From Delphinus delphis (Eukaryota; Chordata; Mammalia; Artiodactyla; Delphinidae): a stretch of DNA of 64,000 nt. The notes beneath the pieces are model-generated. The model did not search any database, was not told where the DNA came from, and saw nothing but the letters and a program-made list of their open reading frames with translations. Position numbers and translations under genes: made by a program. The first letter of the stretch is position 1; every line of letters begins with the position of its first letter. The DNA lies in assembly GCF_949987515.2 (NCBI RefSeq), contig NC_082694.2, forward strand, positions 70,554,080 through 70,618,079, given 5' to 3'. Shown here in pieces: positions 49,062 through 61,452 of this stretch.

Positions 49062-49272
49062 GGGCTTCCCTGGTGGCGCAGTGGTTGAGAGTCCGCCTGC
49101 CGATGCAGGGGACACGGGTTCGTGCCCCGGTCCGGGAGGATCCCACATGCTGCGGAGCGGCTGGGCCCGTAAGCCATGGCCGCTGAGCCTGCGCGTCCGG
49201 AGCCTGTGCTCCACAACGGAAGAGGCCACAACAGTGAGAGGCCCATGTAGCGCAAAAAAAAACAAAACAAAA
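49062..49272 (+). mobile_element. Whale-type CHR SINE, copy 5
   Basis: Full-length head 'gggcttccctggtggcgcag', body to 'aggcccatgtagcgc', then a tail of A with C interruptions ('aacaaaacaaaac'). The flanks 'gaaatcagacga' and 'gaaatcagatga' are a target duplication with one difference. Confidence 0.93.
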
Positions 49273-49285
49273 CGAAATCAGATGA

Positions 49286-51425
49286 ACAATAGCTTAAAGG
49301 TTCTCTGGACACCAGTGGACTAATAGAAAACCTTTACGGTATTTAAGTTACACTAACCAAATGCATGCTGAAAGGTGATGATGCCAGTGGAGATGGTGGA
49401 GACCAGGAGCAGATAGATTTAAGAGCTCTCGAGCAGATGAAATAGAAAAGAGGCCACAGGATGACTCTGAGTGTCAGGGACATTCTCGTGATTGTCCTGC
49501 TAGAGGTGTCCCTGAAAGCCCACCTACTCAACAGCTCACACTGTATAGCCCTTCTCTTTTAGTTGCCCTCTGATGATATGCCTTTATGGAGTAAGGAGCT
49601 CTTTGCATCTAAGGTAGATGCAAAGGTAGGTAAGGTAGGTAGGTAGACACCATGGTTCTATTTTTTTCATTCTGCTTGTGTTTCCATTAACTCCTCTTCA
49701 ACAAAACAAAACAGAAAAGTCAAGGCTTGCTCATTCTTCCTAGCTCCCAATTGCTACCTACCTGGATGGCTTGGCAGAGTTCTGCCAGCTGCTTTCTTAT
49801 CAAGAGGTTGGCAATTAGGAGAGGCCCTAAGAAAGGAGGTAAGGGGGTGCTCCTGAATATCCCCATCAGAATGGAATTGCAGACTGTGTTAATTAGGTCA
49901 CTGATTTGCCGCAGAACTTGGATTCTGTTGCAGGAGGATGTGTTTCACGTTTAAGCTTCTAAGGATTGGTGCCTACTCTGTGTGCTGCATCTGCCTTCCT
50001 GTCATTGGCTGCATTCGACTGCTTGATGGACTCGCTGACGGAGTGCAGACGTGTGCTTGCCTTCTAATGAATTGTTTTCTTGTACCTGCTTTTTCCCAAA
50101 ATGCTCTGTGGGATATACTGCCTTGTAGAGAAGATTCTTCATCATGTGATTATTCTGTTTCCTGAGAGACAACAGCAGTGTAATAATGCATTAGATGCCA
50201 GATCCATAGAGAAAGAAGAAGCGTTTGCTACAGAATGTAAAGGTTTGATAGCTTTTCCTTGCCTTTATGTTTCTGCTGCTTGAGCTGCTGGGCTGATGAT
50301 GATTGTGTTTATTTTTGGCAGGATGCTAGAGCCTCTGGAACTTCCCATCCAGTTATTATAAAGAAGGGAAGCCCATTGTATCTTTTCTTGGTTAATTGGT
50401 TAATTTAAAAAATATACAAGAGTCAGCTTGTCTCCTATAATATGTTTGTTTCCATTTTTGAAGACAGGTTTCAGTAATAACCGTATGAACAGATCAGGAA
50501 ATGACATTGCATCATGTATTTCATTGACCTCTCTGTGAGCAGAAACTTGATATTTAACTTGTCCTCTTTTCTCATCTTTCTAGAAATATAGGAGTTGACG
50601 TCTGTAAAGTATTCACAACTTCCTCTCTAAGTTTAATGAACAAGGAGAACAACAAAGGAAAGATTCAGGGATTCATTGTGGAAAGGTTTTTAAAATAGTA
50701 CATTTCTGACGATTTAATTATCTCTTTCATAGGACCCTTTGCCTACTTTTTCAGTGTAATCATATTAAACTGAGCAATACTACTAAATAATTTGCTAATT
50801 ATTGCCTCATTTTACAATTCTATCCTTTTTCAGAGCGAGAGCAAGATACCTGGCTTCCTCTGGGTGTCTCTAGATGCTATCTAGTGGTGAAAATTCTGTA
50901 TAAGAATGTGTCTGTGGTAAACCTTTCCTTCCCTGAGAAATATTTCATTCTAAGTCTTATACCACAAATGGCTATGCTGAACTGCTAGAAATAGGAATTG
51001 AGGCATGTGTGTTTGTTGATAGGTCTTTTTTACATCAATGGATTAGTTGCAATGTATTTAGAAGTTGGTGTTGGAAATCTTAAATCTTTTCTTTCGGTTA
51101 ATTAATTGTCAGTGACCAATAAAGTAAAATGTACTTTCCTAAAAGTCAGAGAAACCTCATTATAAATATATAATATTGTATTTTGCTACATTTACAATAC
51201 CATATGGTTATTTTTTAATGGTTTTCCCAAAGGCAGTTTCATTGTCTTGTTTAAGCTCTTTGCTTTGGCAGATAACCATAGAACCTCCTGGAGTGACGGG
51301 AGATGGTTGGTCTGGTACATAGACATTAATAAAGAGCAAAACATTGCACTAGTCGTGAAGGATAGAAGTGAGCTGTGCTTGTCATAACTGTTTTCTAGAG
51401 GCAGGCAGGGTGCTTTTAGAGAGAG
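49286..51425. other. No gene recognised
   Basis: Includes a short (GGTA)-like run at 49621-49650. The 49700-50300 stretch is less AT-rich, with several 62-75 codon frames, none with a motif or good exon borders. Probably intronic or intergenic. Confidence 0.35.
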
Positions 51426-51432
51426 TAATAGA

Positions 51433-51556
51433 GGGAATTCCTTGGTGGTCCAGTGGTTAGGACTCGGCGCTCTCACTGCCAGGGCCCCGGGTTCGATCCC
51501 AGGTCGGGGAACTAAAATCCCACAAGCTGCACAGCGAGGCCCCAAAAAAAAAAAAA
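51433..51556 (+). mobile_element. tRNA-derived SINE, short CHR form
   Basis: 'gggaattccttggtggtcca', 'tagtggttaggactcggcgc', 'gggttcgatcccaggtcggg' and a 13-base A tail. Same form as 14139-14262. The long minus-strand frame at 51192-51626 includes this SINE antisense and is not a gene. Confidence 0.88.
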
Positions 51557-52555
51557 GAATCCTAGAGATTAAGGAGATCTTAGAATCTGCCCTCCTTAAT
51601 ATTTCACGAGAGCTACAGTGTGCCATTATTATAGATCATTATAAGTCCATGTTTCCTCTTCATTATAATGGAATAATTAGATAAACTGACTTTCATATTA
51701 GATCATATATTGTTTCAATGTGGAGGTCTGTGAATAGGTTTATAGGCTACCAAATTTTGGAGGGTAATAACTAAGAAGAGAGAAACAAATAGCACCTTCA
51801 TCCTAAAGCAGTGTCATCTGGGCTTATCACCCCAAGCAGAGATTCAGGAGTGCCTGGACCCCAGACTCGGTCATTTGACACTTTTCCTTCAATAAAACTT
51901 AATCCTTAAGTAAGTGAATGTTTTCCATTGATTTGCTCTTCAGTCTTTTTTCTGGGAGTATTACCCACTTCTTTGGAGAAGTGGTGCTCTCTCAGTCCTA
52001 ACTGTGTTGTTCTAAGAGGACAGCTAATCAAAGTATTGGGCCCTCTGTCTACCAGAGGGCGTAGATGACTCAAGGTAGGTCATCTTGAGTCTTTTCTGGG
52101 AATCTCAAATTGGAATGAGGGAAGAGATTTTGTTCACCAAGGGTGACGTTACCAGAAGTGAGGCAGAAGTTGTTTCTTGTTAAGCATAAAAAGCTGTGAC
52201 ATCTGTATAGACTCTGATTCAAAATGAGGTCTCAGCAAAGATAACAATGAGTGTCCTAATGACATTCCAGTGTCCTGGAAGCCCCCACCCTTCATGAAGT
52301 TTAGTTATGAATTTAGTTATCATTTAGTTATGATACTTAGTAAATTCATCTTTTTTTTTTTAAGATACTTCAAGTTAGATTTGAAGCCAGTGGTCCTGAA
52401 CTAGGGCTGTGTTTCTTAAAGATGAGAATTTATTCTTCCCTGAGGACTCTAATCTGAAAAATTCATTTGGACAATACAGAGATGCCTGGGTTAGGATGGT
52501 GTATGTGTGGATTTGATCTATTCAATGTCATTAGAACCAGATAAAAGTGGTTTCC
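51557..52555. other. No gene recognised; paired hairpins
   Basis: Two perfect 8 bp-arm inverted repeats lie close together: gccctctg/cagagggc (52040-52060, 5-base loop) and gactcaag/cttgagtc (52067-52091, 9-base loop). No other signal recognised. Confidence 0.4.
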
Positions 52556-52745
52556 AATGCTGGTCCTGCCACTTACTAGTTTTGTGACCTTAAGCATGTT
52601 AATAATCCCCTTTAACCTTTATTTCTCTATTTGTAAAATAAGAATACCATCATGAGTAGTAGCAAGAATTCCGGTAATGGATCTAAGGACCTAGCTGAGG
52701 GCTGATGCAGAGCTCATACTCAGCAAATGTTTGAGGTGCATTACC
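52556..52745 (+). repeat. MIR SINE
   Basis: 'ctgccacttactagttttgt', 'gaccttaagcatgttaataa' and 'ttctctatttgtaaaataag' follow the sense MIR order, and 'catactcagcaaatgtttga' is the 3' part. Confidence 0.8.
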
Positions 52746-53019
52746 CCTTTCCTCCCAACGCTCTCCAGTGTTCTAAAAAGAAATATATGCACATACACAG
52801 CAAATCTTGTAACTGTTAACTTCATGGGATTTTTTATATTGTTTTCCTGTACTGGTCTGTGGTTAACTATTTGAAATAATTAAGTTGTCTTTGTTAGAAA
52901 TGATTTTACACATTTTTTATTGTGAATGATAATTATCAGTTAGATTTGACCTAAAAATTGTAATATGTTAAGCTGAAGCTTAAACGCCTATTGTGAAGAC
53001 TAAGTATGAAGACTAATTG

Positions 53020-53110
53020 GAATATAAACTTCTTGTGGGCAGGAACAGTCTTCAACTTGTTTTTGTTTTTTCTCAAAGCCCCTAATAGTGCCAGGCATGA
53101 ATAAACCATG
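53020..53110 (+). repeat. L2 3'-end fragment
   Basis: 'aaacttcttgtgggcaggaa' followed by 'aatagtgccaggcatgaata' fits the sense L2 3' end. Confidence 0.5.
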
Positions 53111-54585
53111 GATTTTTGTTTGTTTGTATATCGGTAAGACCCTTGTTTATTAAATGGAATTTGTAGCAATCAGAAGGACTTTATGGAGATACTGAAATTT
53201 CTGGAGCCATTTCTCTCATAAAAAAAAAGTGAGAGAGTGTAACCTTGGCAAGTCTATGAAGAAAGACATTCCAGGATAGATACCTAGGAGAAGCTTCGAA
53301 AGCAGGGGCTTAGAAGAAGTGAATGAACAACTTGCTTGAAAGTTGTGGAAGACCTGAGTTTTGACAGATAAAAGAATGAAGTAGTCACAGTGTGGGTTTT
53401 AAATTTGTCTTAAAGTACAGTGAAATCTGCTGCATAAACTTAATGATGAGAAAAGTATGAACAAACTGAGTCAGGAAGATAATTTCAGAAACAACACAAG
53501 TATCTAGGATTGAAGGTGAAATAACTGGCTACAAAAATTGTAATAAGTTATTAAATGTACTTAACTAAAATGGTTAAGTACCTCATATATAAAGCATGGT
53601 TGTGGGGAATACAAAAAAGTAATCAATTAAATGAAAGCATATGGCATAATAAAATCTTTTTTCCTTGCACATTAACAGTAATAAACAGTCCAAAAAGTCT
53701 GATAAAAAGTCCCCACATGCATGATTGGCAGATAACCGTCAAGGTAAAAGAGAATTGCAGGACTGTAACCATAACCTCTACAGCTAAAAAAAATATTCTG
53801 GGAGGAAGAGCAAGACAATGAGCTAATGCTTTTAAAAGTATAGGGTAGGGATAAGTATCTGTCTATATGGATGACTTCCTACAGAAGAGGTACACCAAAG
53901 GGCCTACGGAGAAGTGACAGGTGCCCGAGATCTCACTGGTCCTCTCAGACTTCAGGCTTGGCTTTGTTCATGTACCCCTTTATTCACTCACAATTTTTAA
54001 GTAGAAACTTTGCTTAAACAACAATATTATACGTTCACATCCTTGGTTAGAAAGGTCATATCCAGAAACTGTTTTCCCCTAAGTTGATCTAAGTCAACTT
54101 AGAAAGTCGAAAACAAGTAATCACACTCTGTATTGGTCCTGAGCCCAGCGTTAAACTTTTTTTAAGTCAACAGTCTGGCTGACATAATAATTTCCTCATC
54201 AAATGTATGTATTTTGTTAGGCTGAGATGAGGATTCCAAAAGATCTTTGAAATTAAGACTAGATTTGAAAGTCATTTTAATAAATTAGAGGTATGTTTTT
54301 GAAGGAAACAGTTCATACTAGCTTACCTTGTTTCCCCTGGGACAGTCTAGAGGTGGTTAAAAATGCAACCAAATGGTTTGAGTTCAGAGAGGCATATGTA
54401 ATACAGAGTTCTGTTGAGGTGACAGGGGAAAGAATAAATCACCCAAAATCATACCCTGGGGTTATTATTGTCTCATCTTCCTATAGAAACAACTTTACAA
54501 GAGCTGATTCTCACATCATGCTGTTGCTTTTAATTTATAGACCAAACAGTCTTAAGTAAGTTTTTCTAAAAGTGCAACAAAGGTA
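53111..54585. other. No gene or clear repeat recognised
   Basis: Two 88-codon plus-strand frames (53555-53821 and 54293-54559) were examined and show no recognisable motif or convincing splice borders. 53260-53500 may be part of the unnamed old repeat also seen at 17626. Confidence 0.3.
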
Positions 54586-54589
54586 GTAG

Positions 54590-54848
54590 AGACACTATAC
54601 CATAATGATTAAGAACACAGACTCAAGAGCCATGCTGCCTTGGTCCAAATCCTACTTCTGCCACACGTCTTGACTGTGACCTCAGGTGCATTACTTCTCT
54701 CCGTGCCTTACTGTCTCCATTTGTAAAATAAAGTTAATAATAGGATCTGCCCCCTTGGTGGTTGTGAGGTTTATATGAGTGAATCCATGCACAATGTTAG
54801 AACTGAGTCTGGCATGTACTAAGCACTCAGTAAGTATTATTATTGTTG
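54590..54848 (+). repeat. MIR SINE, near full length
   Basis: 'taatgattaagaacacagac', 'aaatcctacttctgccacac', 'ctccatttgtaaaataaagt' and 'aagcactcagtaagtattat' follow the sense MIR consensus from head to tail. Confidence 0.85.
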
Positions 54849-55292
54849 TGAAAGACACTCTCCACTCTGTTGGTAAGTCACAGATGAAAACTAGCCATGG
54901 CTACAAACATTCCACACATGCCTACCAAATATAACAACTAATAATGCTAATTCCATTCTCGGAGAAGAGTCTCACCAAAGCTAAATATAACAGAAAGGTT
55001 ACTTCTTACACACTCTCCACACGACGTGGTGCTGACTCATAATCCAGTATTTCCTGAAAACCTAATCCGTGTCTCGTACCACGCTAGCTACTCAAAATAC
55101 AATGATAAAAAAAGCACACAAATTTCCTGCAGTTTAGTAGAGGAGATAATGTAGACAGATCTAAAATACTTCCTTTCTTTTTTGGGGATGTGGTGGTAGG
55201 GATGTTGGGGGGTTGTGGAATTTTGGACTTACTCAAAACATCTTCTACTAATAGTCTCAAAGTTCTCTCTAAGTTTGTAAAACACCTTCCTT
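54849..55292. other. No gene or clear repeat recognised
   Basis: Unassigned stretch between a MIR and a SINE. Confidence 0.3.
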
Positions 55293-55310
55293 CTCAGTTT
55301 GCTTTCTTTT

Positions 55311-55500
55311 TCTTTTTTCTTTTTGCGGTATGCGGGCCTCTCACTGTTGTGGCCTCTCTCGTTGCGGAGCGCAGGCTCAGCGGCCATGGCTCACGGGCCT
55401 AGCCGCTCCGCAGCATGTGGGATCTTCCCGGACCGGGGCACGAACCCGTGTCCCCTGCATCGGCAGGCGGACTCGCAACCACTGCACCACCAGGGAAGCC
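55311..55500 (-). mobile_element. Whale-type CHR SINE, copy 6, with internal deletion
   Basis: T-rich left end, 'gcggtatgcgggcctctcac', head complement 'accaccagggaagccc'. Relative to copies 3 and 4 it lacks about 16 bases around the 'gctccggacgc' segment of the body. Target duplication 'ctcagtttgctttctt' at 55293-55308 and 55501-55516. Confidence 0.92.
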
Positions 55501-55559
55501 CTCAGTTTGCTTTCTTAGTGATAACAGAAACAGTACAGACTCACTTTAGAAAATTTGAC

Positions 55560-56560
55560 TCAGTGGTATAACAAGGTTTTTTTTCTGTTTTAACTATTAA
55601 GCATGTTTTTCTCTGAAAATCAGGAAAAAATTAAACTTGCAAAATTGGAGGAGTACAGGAAAGTATAAATAAGCAAGAAAAATAATTCCCATAATTCCAC
55701 TTTTCTTAAATTTTGACATATTTCCTTCAGATATTTTGCTTTACACTTATTATACTGTTTAGGTGAGACCATGCTGTGTGTATGTATAAATAATTTTATC
55801 TTATTTTATAGGGTTGTTGTGAAGATAAAATAAATAATATATTTAAAGCCCTAAACACTGTGTCTAATAGCTATATATCAAACATTCAGTAATTGTTAGC
55901 TAGTATGACACTTATCTTGTCCTTCTTTTTATTTCTTTCATGATGAGCTATTTCTCATGTAATTAGAAAGCTATTTCTCATGTAATTAGAAAACTCTTTG
56001 TAAGCATTATCTTTTAATGACAGCATAATATGCTATATTTATTGATGTACTGTGGTTTACTTTTCCTTTCCCTCATATTTGAATATTTTAGGTTTCTTCC
56101 AGAATTATTCTATTGTAAATAATGTTTTCCTAAATATTTTTAAATTGTCTTTACATTTCTGATTAATTCCTTAGACTATATCCCTAGAAAGGGAATTAGT
56201 GAGTCAAAATACTTGAACTTTTTAAAAGATCTTTGATGGACATATTGTCAAATTGCTTTCTAGAAATTTTGCTTAACTTTGTACTTCACTCTTTCTTACC
56301 TAATAGACAGTTAACAGCCTGTGTCATAAAATCCTCTCCAGCCTTAAAATTACCTTAAAGTTTAAAAATATCATTGTTATTTTTTATAAGGGAAAATGGT
56401 CTATAATTTTAACAAATTTCTTTGCTTTTTCATAAAGTATTTTCAAATTGAATTATTTGTATTTCTTCTTTTTAAACGTGTATTTTCACTTTGACCTTTT
56501 TCTAATTGCAATCTTAATAGTTTTCTTATAAATTTGTATGAATCCCTTGTACGTTAAGGC
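55560..56560 (-). repeat. Old L1-type relic
   Basis: Antisense old LINE text: 'tgacatatttccttcagata', 'attctattgtaaataatgtt', 'agaaagggaattagtgagtc'. Decayed beyond coding use. A perfect 23 bp tandem duplication lies within it (55946-55991). Confidence 0.45.
55946..55991 (+). repeat. Perfect two-copy tandem duplication, 23 bp unit
   Basis: The unit 'agctatttctcatgtaatta' plus 'gaa' occurs twice head to tail with no mismatch, so the duplication is younger than the repeat that contains it. Confidence 0.95.
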
Positions 56561-57233
56561 TGTTAATTCTTGCTCTGTCACATTTGTTGAAATAGTTCCC
56601 CAAATTTGTATTTTTCTTTCTTTTCTGATTTTTTAAATCATTTGAATTAATTTGTCTCTTTCTTCCTAATTTTTCCATTGCTTTTGAGCTTAGAAAATCC
56701 TCTCTATCCATAGACTTATATGTTTTCTTGTGAGTTGTACAATTAAACATTTACATTTAGTTCTTTAACACACTGTAAATATATATTTTTCTTTATGGGG
56801 TGAGGTGATCTCAATATTTCCCCATAGCGTTGTCACAGTTTTTCTTTTATTAAATACTTACTGCATTATATTATAATTATTTTTTCTGAATTTTTATTCT
56901 TCATAAGACTTCAGTTTTCATCCTTTTAATTTTTATCCCCAGCAGTTGGCACAGTACCTACCACTTTGTAGAGACACAACAAATATTTGATAAATGAAAG
57001 AAAGAAATACACAATTATATATAATCTGTCCTGAAAGATTTTAAAGGCATGATCAGTTATTCTTCATCTCTTCCTATCTTTAATAACCTTGAGAGAGATT
57101 CTGTAGTAATTCTAATTTCAAGTTAGTCTACATCCCAGAGCATCCACCAGAATGAATTGGAGTGGTCTGGTCATAAGAAAAGTAATGTGAAAATGACTTG
57201 TACAGGAAGCTAAATTTTTACTTTCTAATAGGA
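56561..57233. other. No gene or clear repeat recognised
   Basis: AT-rich sequence. A short 'cacagtacctaccactttgt' / 'aacaaatatttgataaatga' piece near 56950 may be an L2 end. Confidence 0.3.
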
Positions 57234-57627
57234 GTTTTTTTTTTTAATAGATCTGTATTGGAGTATAATTGCTTCACAATACTGTGTTAGTTTCTGTTGT
57301 ACACCAAAGTGAATCAGCCATATGCATACACATGTCCCCATATCCCCTCCCTCTTGAGCCTCCCTCCCATCCTCCCCATCCCACCCCTCTAGGTCATTGC
57401 AAAGCACTGAGCTGACCTTCCTGTGCTATGCAGCTGCTTCCCACCGGCCAACTGTTTTACATTTGGTAGTGTATATATGTCAATGCTACTCTCACTTCAC
57501 CCCAGCTTCCCCCTCCCCACACCGTGCCCTCAAGTCTATTCTCTTTGTCTACATCTTTATTCCTGCCCTGCCTCTAGGTTCATCAGTACCATTTTTTTTT
57601 GATTGCATATATATGTATTAGAATATG

Positions 57628-60600
57628 CTATTTGTTTTTCTCTTTCTGACTTACTTCACTCTGTATGACAGACTCTAGGTCCATCCACCTTACTACAAAT
57701 AACTCAATTTCATTTCTTTTTATGGCTGAGTAGTATTCCATTGTATACATGTGCCACATCTTCTTTATCCATTCGTTGGTCAATGGACACTTAGGTTGCT
57801 TCCATGTCCTGGCTATTGTAAATAGTGCTGCAGTGAACGTTGTGGTACATGACTCATTTTGAATTTTGGTTTTCTCAGGGTATATGCCCAGTAGTGGGAT
57901 TGCTGGATCATATGATAGTTCTATTTTTAGTTTTTTAGGGAGGCTCCAAACTGTTTTCCATAGTGGTTGTATCAATTTACATTCCCACCAGTAGTGCAGG
58001 AGGGTTCCCTTTTCACCACACCCTTTCCAGCATTTATTGTTTCTAGATTTTTTGATAATAGCCATTCTGACTGGTGTGAGGTGATACCTCACTGCGGTTT
58101 TGATTTGCATTTCTCTAATAATTAGTGATGTTGAGCATCTTTTCATGTGCCTCTTGGCCATCTGTATGTCTTCCTTGGTGGAATGTCTATTTAGGTCTTC
58201 TGCCCATTTTTTAATTGGATTGTTTGTTTTTTTGACATTGAGCTCCATGAGCTATTTGTATATTTTGGAGATTAATCCTTTGTCTGTTGTTTTATTTGCA
58301 AATATTTTCTCCCATTCTGAGGTTGTCTTTTTGTCTTGTTTATGGTTTCCTTTACTGTGCAAAAGCTTTTAAGTTTAATTAAGCCCCAATTGTTTATTTT
58401 TATTTCCATTACTCTAGGAGATGAGTCAAAAAAGACCTTACTGTGGTGTATGTCAAAGAGTGTTCTTCCTACGTTTTCCTCTAAGAGTCTTATGGTGTCT
58501 GGTCTTACATTTAGGTCTTTAGTCCTTTCGGAGTTTATTTTTGTGTATGGTGTTAGGTGGTGTTCTAATTTCATTCTTTTACATGTAGCTGTCCAGTTTC
58601 CCCAGCACCACTTACTGAAGAGGCTGTCCTCTCTCCATTGAATGTTCTTGCCTCCCTTGTTGTAAATTAGGTGACCATATATTCATGGGTTTATCTCTGG
58701 GCATTCTATCCTGTACCATTGATATGTATTTCTGTTTTTGTGCCAGTACCATACTATCTTTATTACTATAGCTTTGTGGTATAAGTTGAAGTCAGGGAGC
58801 CTGATTCCTCCATTTTTCTTTCTCAAGATTGCTTTGGCTATTCGGGGTCTTTTGTGTTTCCATACGAATTGTGAAATTTTTTGTTCTAATTCTGGGAAGG
58901 ATGCCATCGGTAGTTTGATAGGGATTGCATAGAATCTGTAGATTGCTTTGGGTAATATAGTCATTTTCACAATGTTGATTCTTCCAATCCAAGAACATGG
59001 TATATTTCTCCATCTGTTTATGTCATCTTTGATTTCTTTCATCAGTGTTTTATACTTCTCTGAGTACAAGTCTTTCACCTCCTTAGGCTGGTTTATTCCT
59101 AGGTATTTTTGTTGTTGTTGTTGCGATGGTAAATGGGATTGTTTCCTTAATTTCTCTTTCTGATTTTTCGTTATTGGTGTATAGGAATGCCAGAGATTTC
59201 TGTGCATTAATTTTGTATCCTGCAACCTTACCAAATTCATTGATTAGTTCTAGTAGTTTTCTGGTTACATATTTAGGATTTTCTATGTATAGTTATCATG
59301 TCATCCGCAAACAGTGACAGTTGTACTTCTTTTCCAATTTGTATTCCTTTTATTTTTTTTTGTTCTCTGATTGCCGTGGCTAGGACTTCCAAACCTATGT
59401 TGCATAAGAGTGGTGAGAGTGGACATCCTTGTCTTGTTCCTGATCTTAGTGGAAATGCTTTCAGTTTTTCACCATTGAGTATGATGCTCACGGTGGGTTT
59501 GTCATATATGGCCTTTATTATGTTGAGGTGGGTTCCTTCTATGCCCATTTTCTGTAGAATTTTTATCATAAATGGGTGTTGAATTTTGTCAAAAGCTTTT
59601 TCTGCATCTATTGAGAGGATCATATAGTTTTTATTCCTTAATTTGTTAATATGGTGCATCACATTAATTGATTTGCGTATATTGAAGAATCCTTGCATCC
59701 CTGAGATAAATCCCACTTGATCATGGTGTATGATACTTTTAACTTGTTGTTGGATCCTGTTTGCTAGTATTTTGTTCAGGATTTTTGCATCTATGTTCAT
59801 CAGTGATATTGGTCTATAATTTTCTTTTTTTGTGATATCTTTTTCTGGTTTTGGTATCAGGGTGATGGTGTCTTTGTAGAATGAATATGGGCATGTTCCT
59901 CCCTCTGCAATTTTTTGGAAGAGTTTGAGAAGTGTCAGTGTTAGCTCTTCTCTAAATGTTTGATAGAATTCGCCTGTCAATCCATCTGGTCCTGGGCTTT
60001 TGTTTGTTGGAAGATTTTTAATTACTGTTTCAATTTCATTACCTGTGTTAGGTCTGTTTATGTTTTCTAATTCTTCCTGGTTCAGTCTTGGAAAATTGTA
60101 CCTTTCCAAGAACTTGTCCATTTCTTCATGGTTGTCCATTTTATTGGCATATACTTGTTTTTAGTAGTCCCTTATAATCCTTTGTACTTCTGCAGTGTCA
60201 GTTGTGATTCCTCCTTTTTCATTTCTAATTTTATTGATTTGCATCCTCTCCCTTTTTTTCTTGATGAGTCTAAGGGTTTATCAGTTTTGTTTTGTTTATT
60301 TTCTCAAAGAACCAGCTTTTAGTTTTACTGATCTTTGCTATTGTTTTCTTCATTTCTATTTTATTTATTTCTGCTCTGATTTTTATGATTTCTTTCCTTT
60401 TACTGACTTTGGGTTTTCTTTGTTCTTCTTTCTCCAGTTGTTGTAAGTGTATGGGGTAGATTGTTTATTTGAGATTTTTCTAGTTTCTTGAGGTGAGATT
60501 TACTTGCTATGAACTTTCCTCTTAGAACTGCTTTTGCTGCATCTCATAGGTTTTGGGTTGTCGTGTTTCCGTTGTCATTTGTTTCTATGTATTTTTAAAA

Positions 60601-61395
60601 TTTTTTCTTTGATTTCTTCAGTGATCTCTTGTTTATTTAGTAGCACACTGTTTAGCCTCTGTGTATTTGTGTTTTTTACATTTTTTTTTCCTGTAATCGA
60701 TTTCCAATCTCATAGCATTGTGGTCAGAAAAGACGCTTGATGCGATTTCAATTTTCTTAAATTTTCCGAGGCTTGGTTTGTGACCCAAGATGTGATCTGT
60801 CTTGGAAAATGTTCCATGTGCACTTAAGAAGAAAGTGTATTCTGCCACTTTTGGGTGGAATGTTCTATAAATATCAATTAAATCTATCTGGTCTATTGTG
60901 TCATTTAAAGCTTGTGTTTCCTTATTTATTTTCTGTTTGGATGATCTGTCCATTGGTGTAAGTGGCAAGTCCCTTACTATTATTGTGTTACTGTCAATTT
61001 CTCCTTTCATGGTTGTTAGCATTTGCCTTATGTATTGAGGTGCTCCTATGTTGGGTGCATAAACATTTATAATTGTTATATCTTCTTGGATTGATCCTTC
61101 GATCATTATGTAGTGTCCCTCCTTATCTCTTGTGATAGTCTTTATTTTAAAGTCTATTTTATCAGATATGAGTATTGTACTCCAGCTTTCTTTTGATTTC
61201 CATTTGCATGGAATATCTTTTTCCATCCCTTCACCTTCAGTCTGTATATGTCACAAGGTCTGAAGTGGGTCTCTTGTAGACAGCATATATATGGGTCTTG
61301 TTTTTGTATCCATTCAGCCAGTCTGTGTCTTTGGTTGGGGCATTTAATCCATTTACATTCAAGGTTATTATTGATATGTATGTTCCTATTACCAT
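57628..61395 (-). pseudogene. L1-B ORF2: endonuclease-reverse transcriptase, broken
   Basis: The expected start (61395) begins MVIGTYISIITLNVNGLNAP, but the frame shifts within about 30 codons of endonuclease. Endonuclease text resumes at 60633-61226. The RT block at 59273-60139 is open for 288 codons, with [27 protein letters not shown] and the catalytic FADDM near its end, where the frame breaks just past the active site. Later pieces are 58683-59240, 58272-58574 and 57628-58248. The last has the C-x3-C-x7-H-x4-C knuckle ([18 protein letters not shown]) and ends in a stop about ten codons earlier than L1-A. Confidence 0.92.
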
Positions 61396-61452
61396 TTTCT
61401 TAATTGTTTTGGGTTTGTTTTTGTGGGTCTTTTCTTCTCTTGTGTTTCCCAC

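Noticed and set aside
49700..50290. Cluster of 62-75 codon plus-strand frames as a possible exon group
   Set aside because: The frames overlap, lack motifs, and have no paired acceptor and donor around a single open frame.
51192..51626. A 144-codon minus-strand frame
   Set aside because: The middle is the antisense of a short SINE; the ends have no motif.
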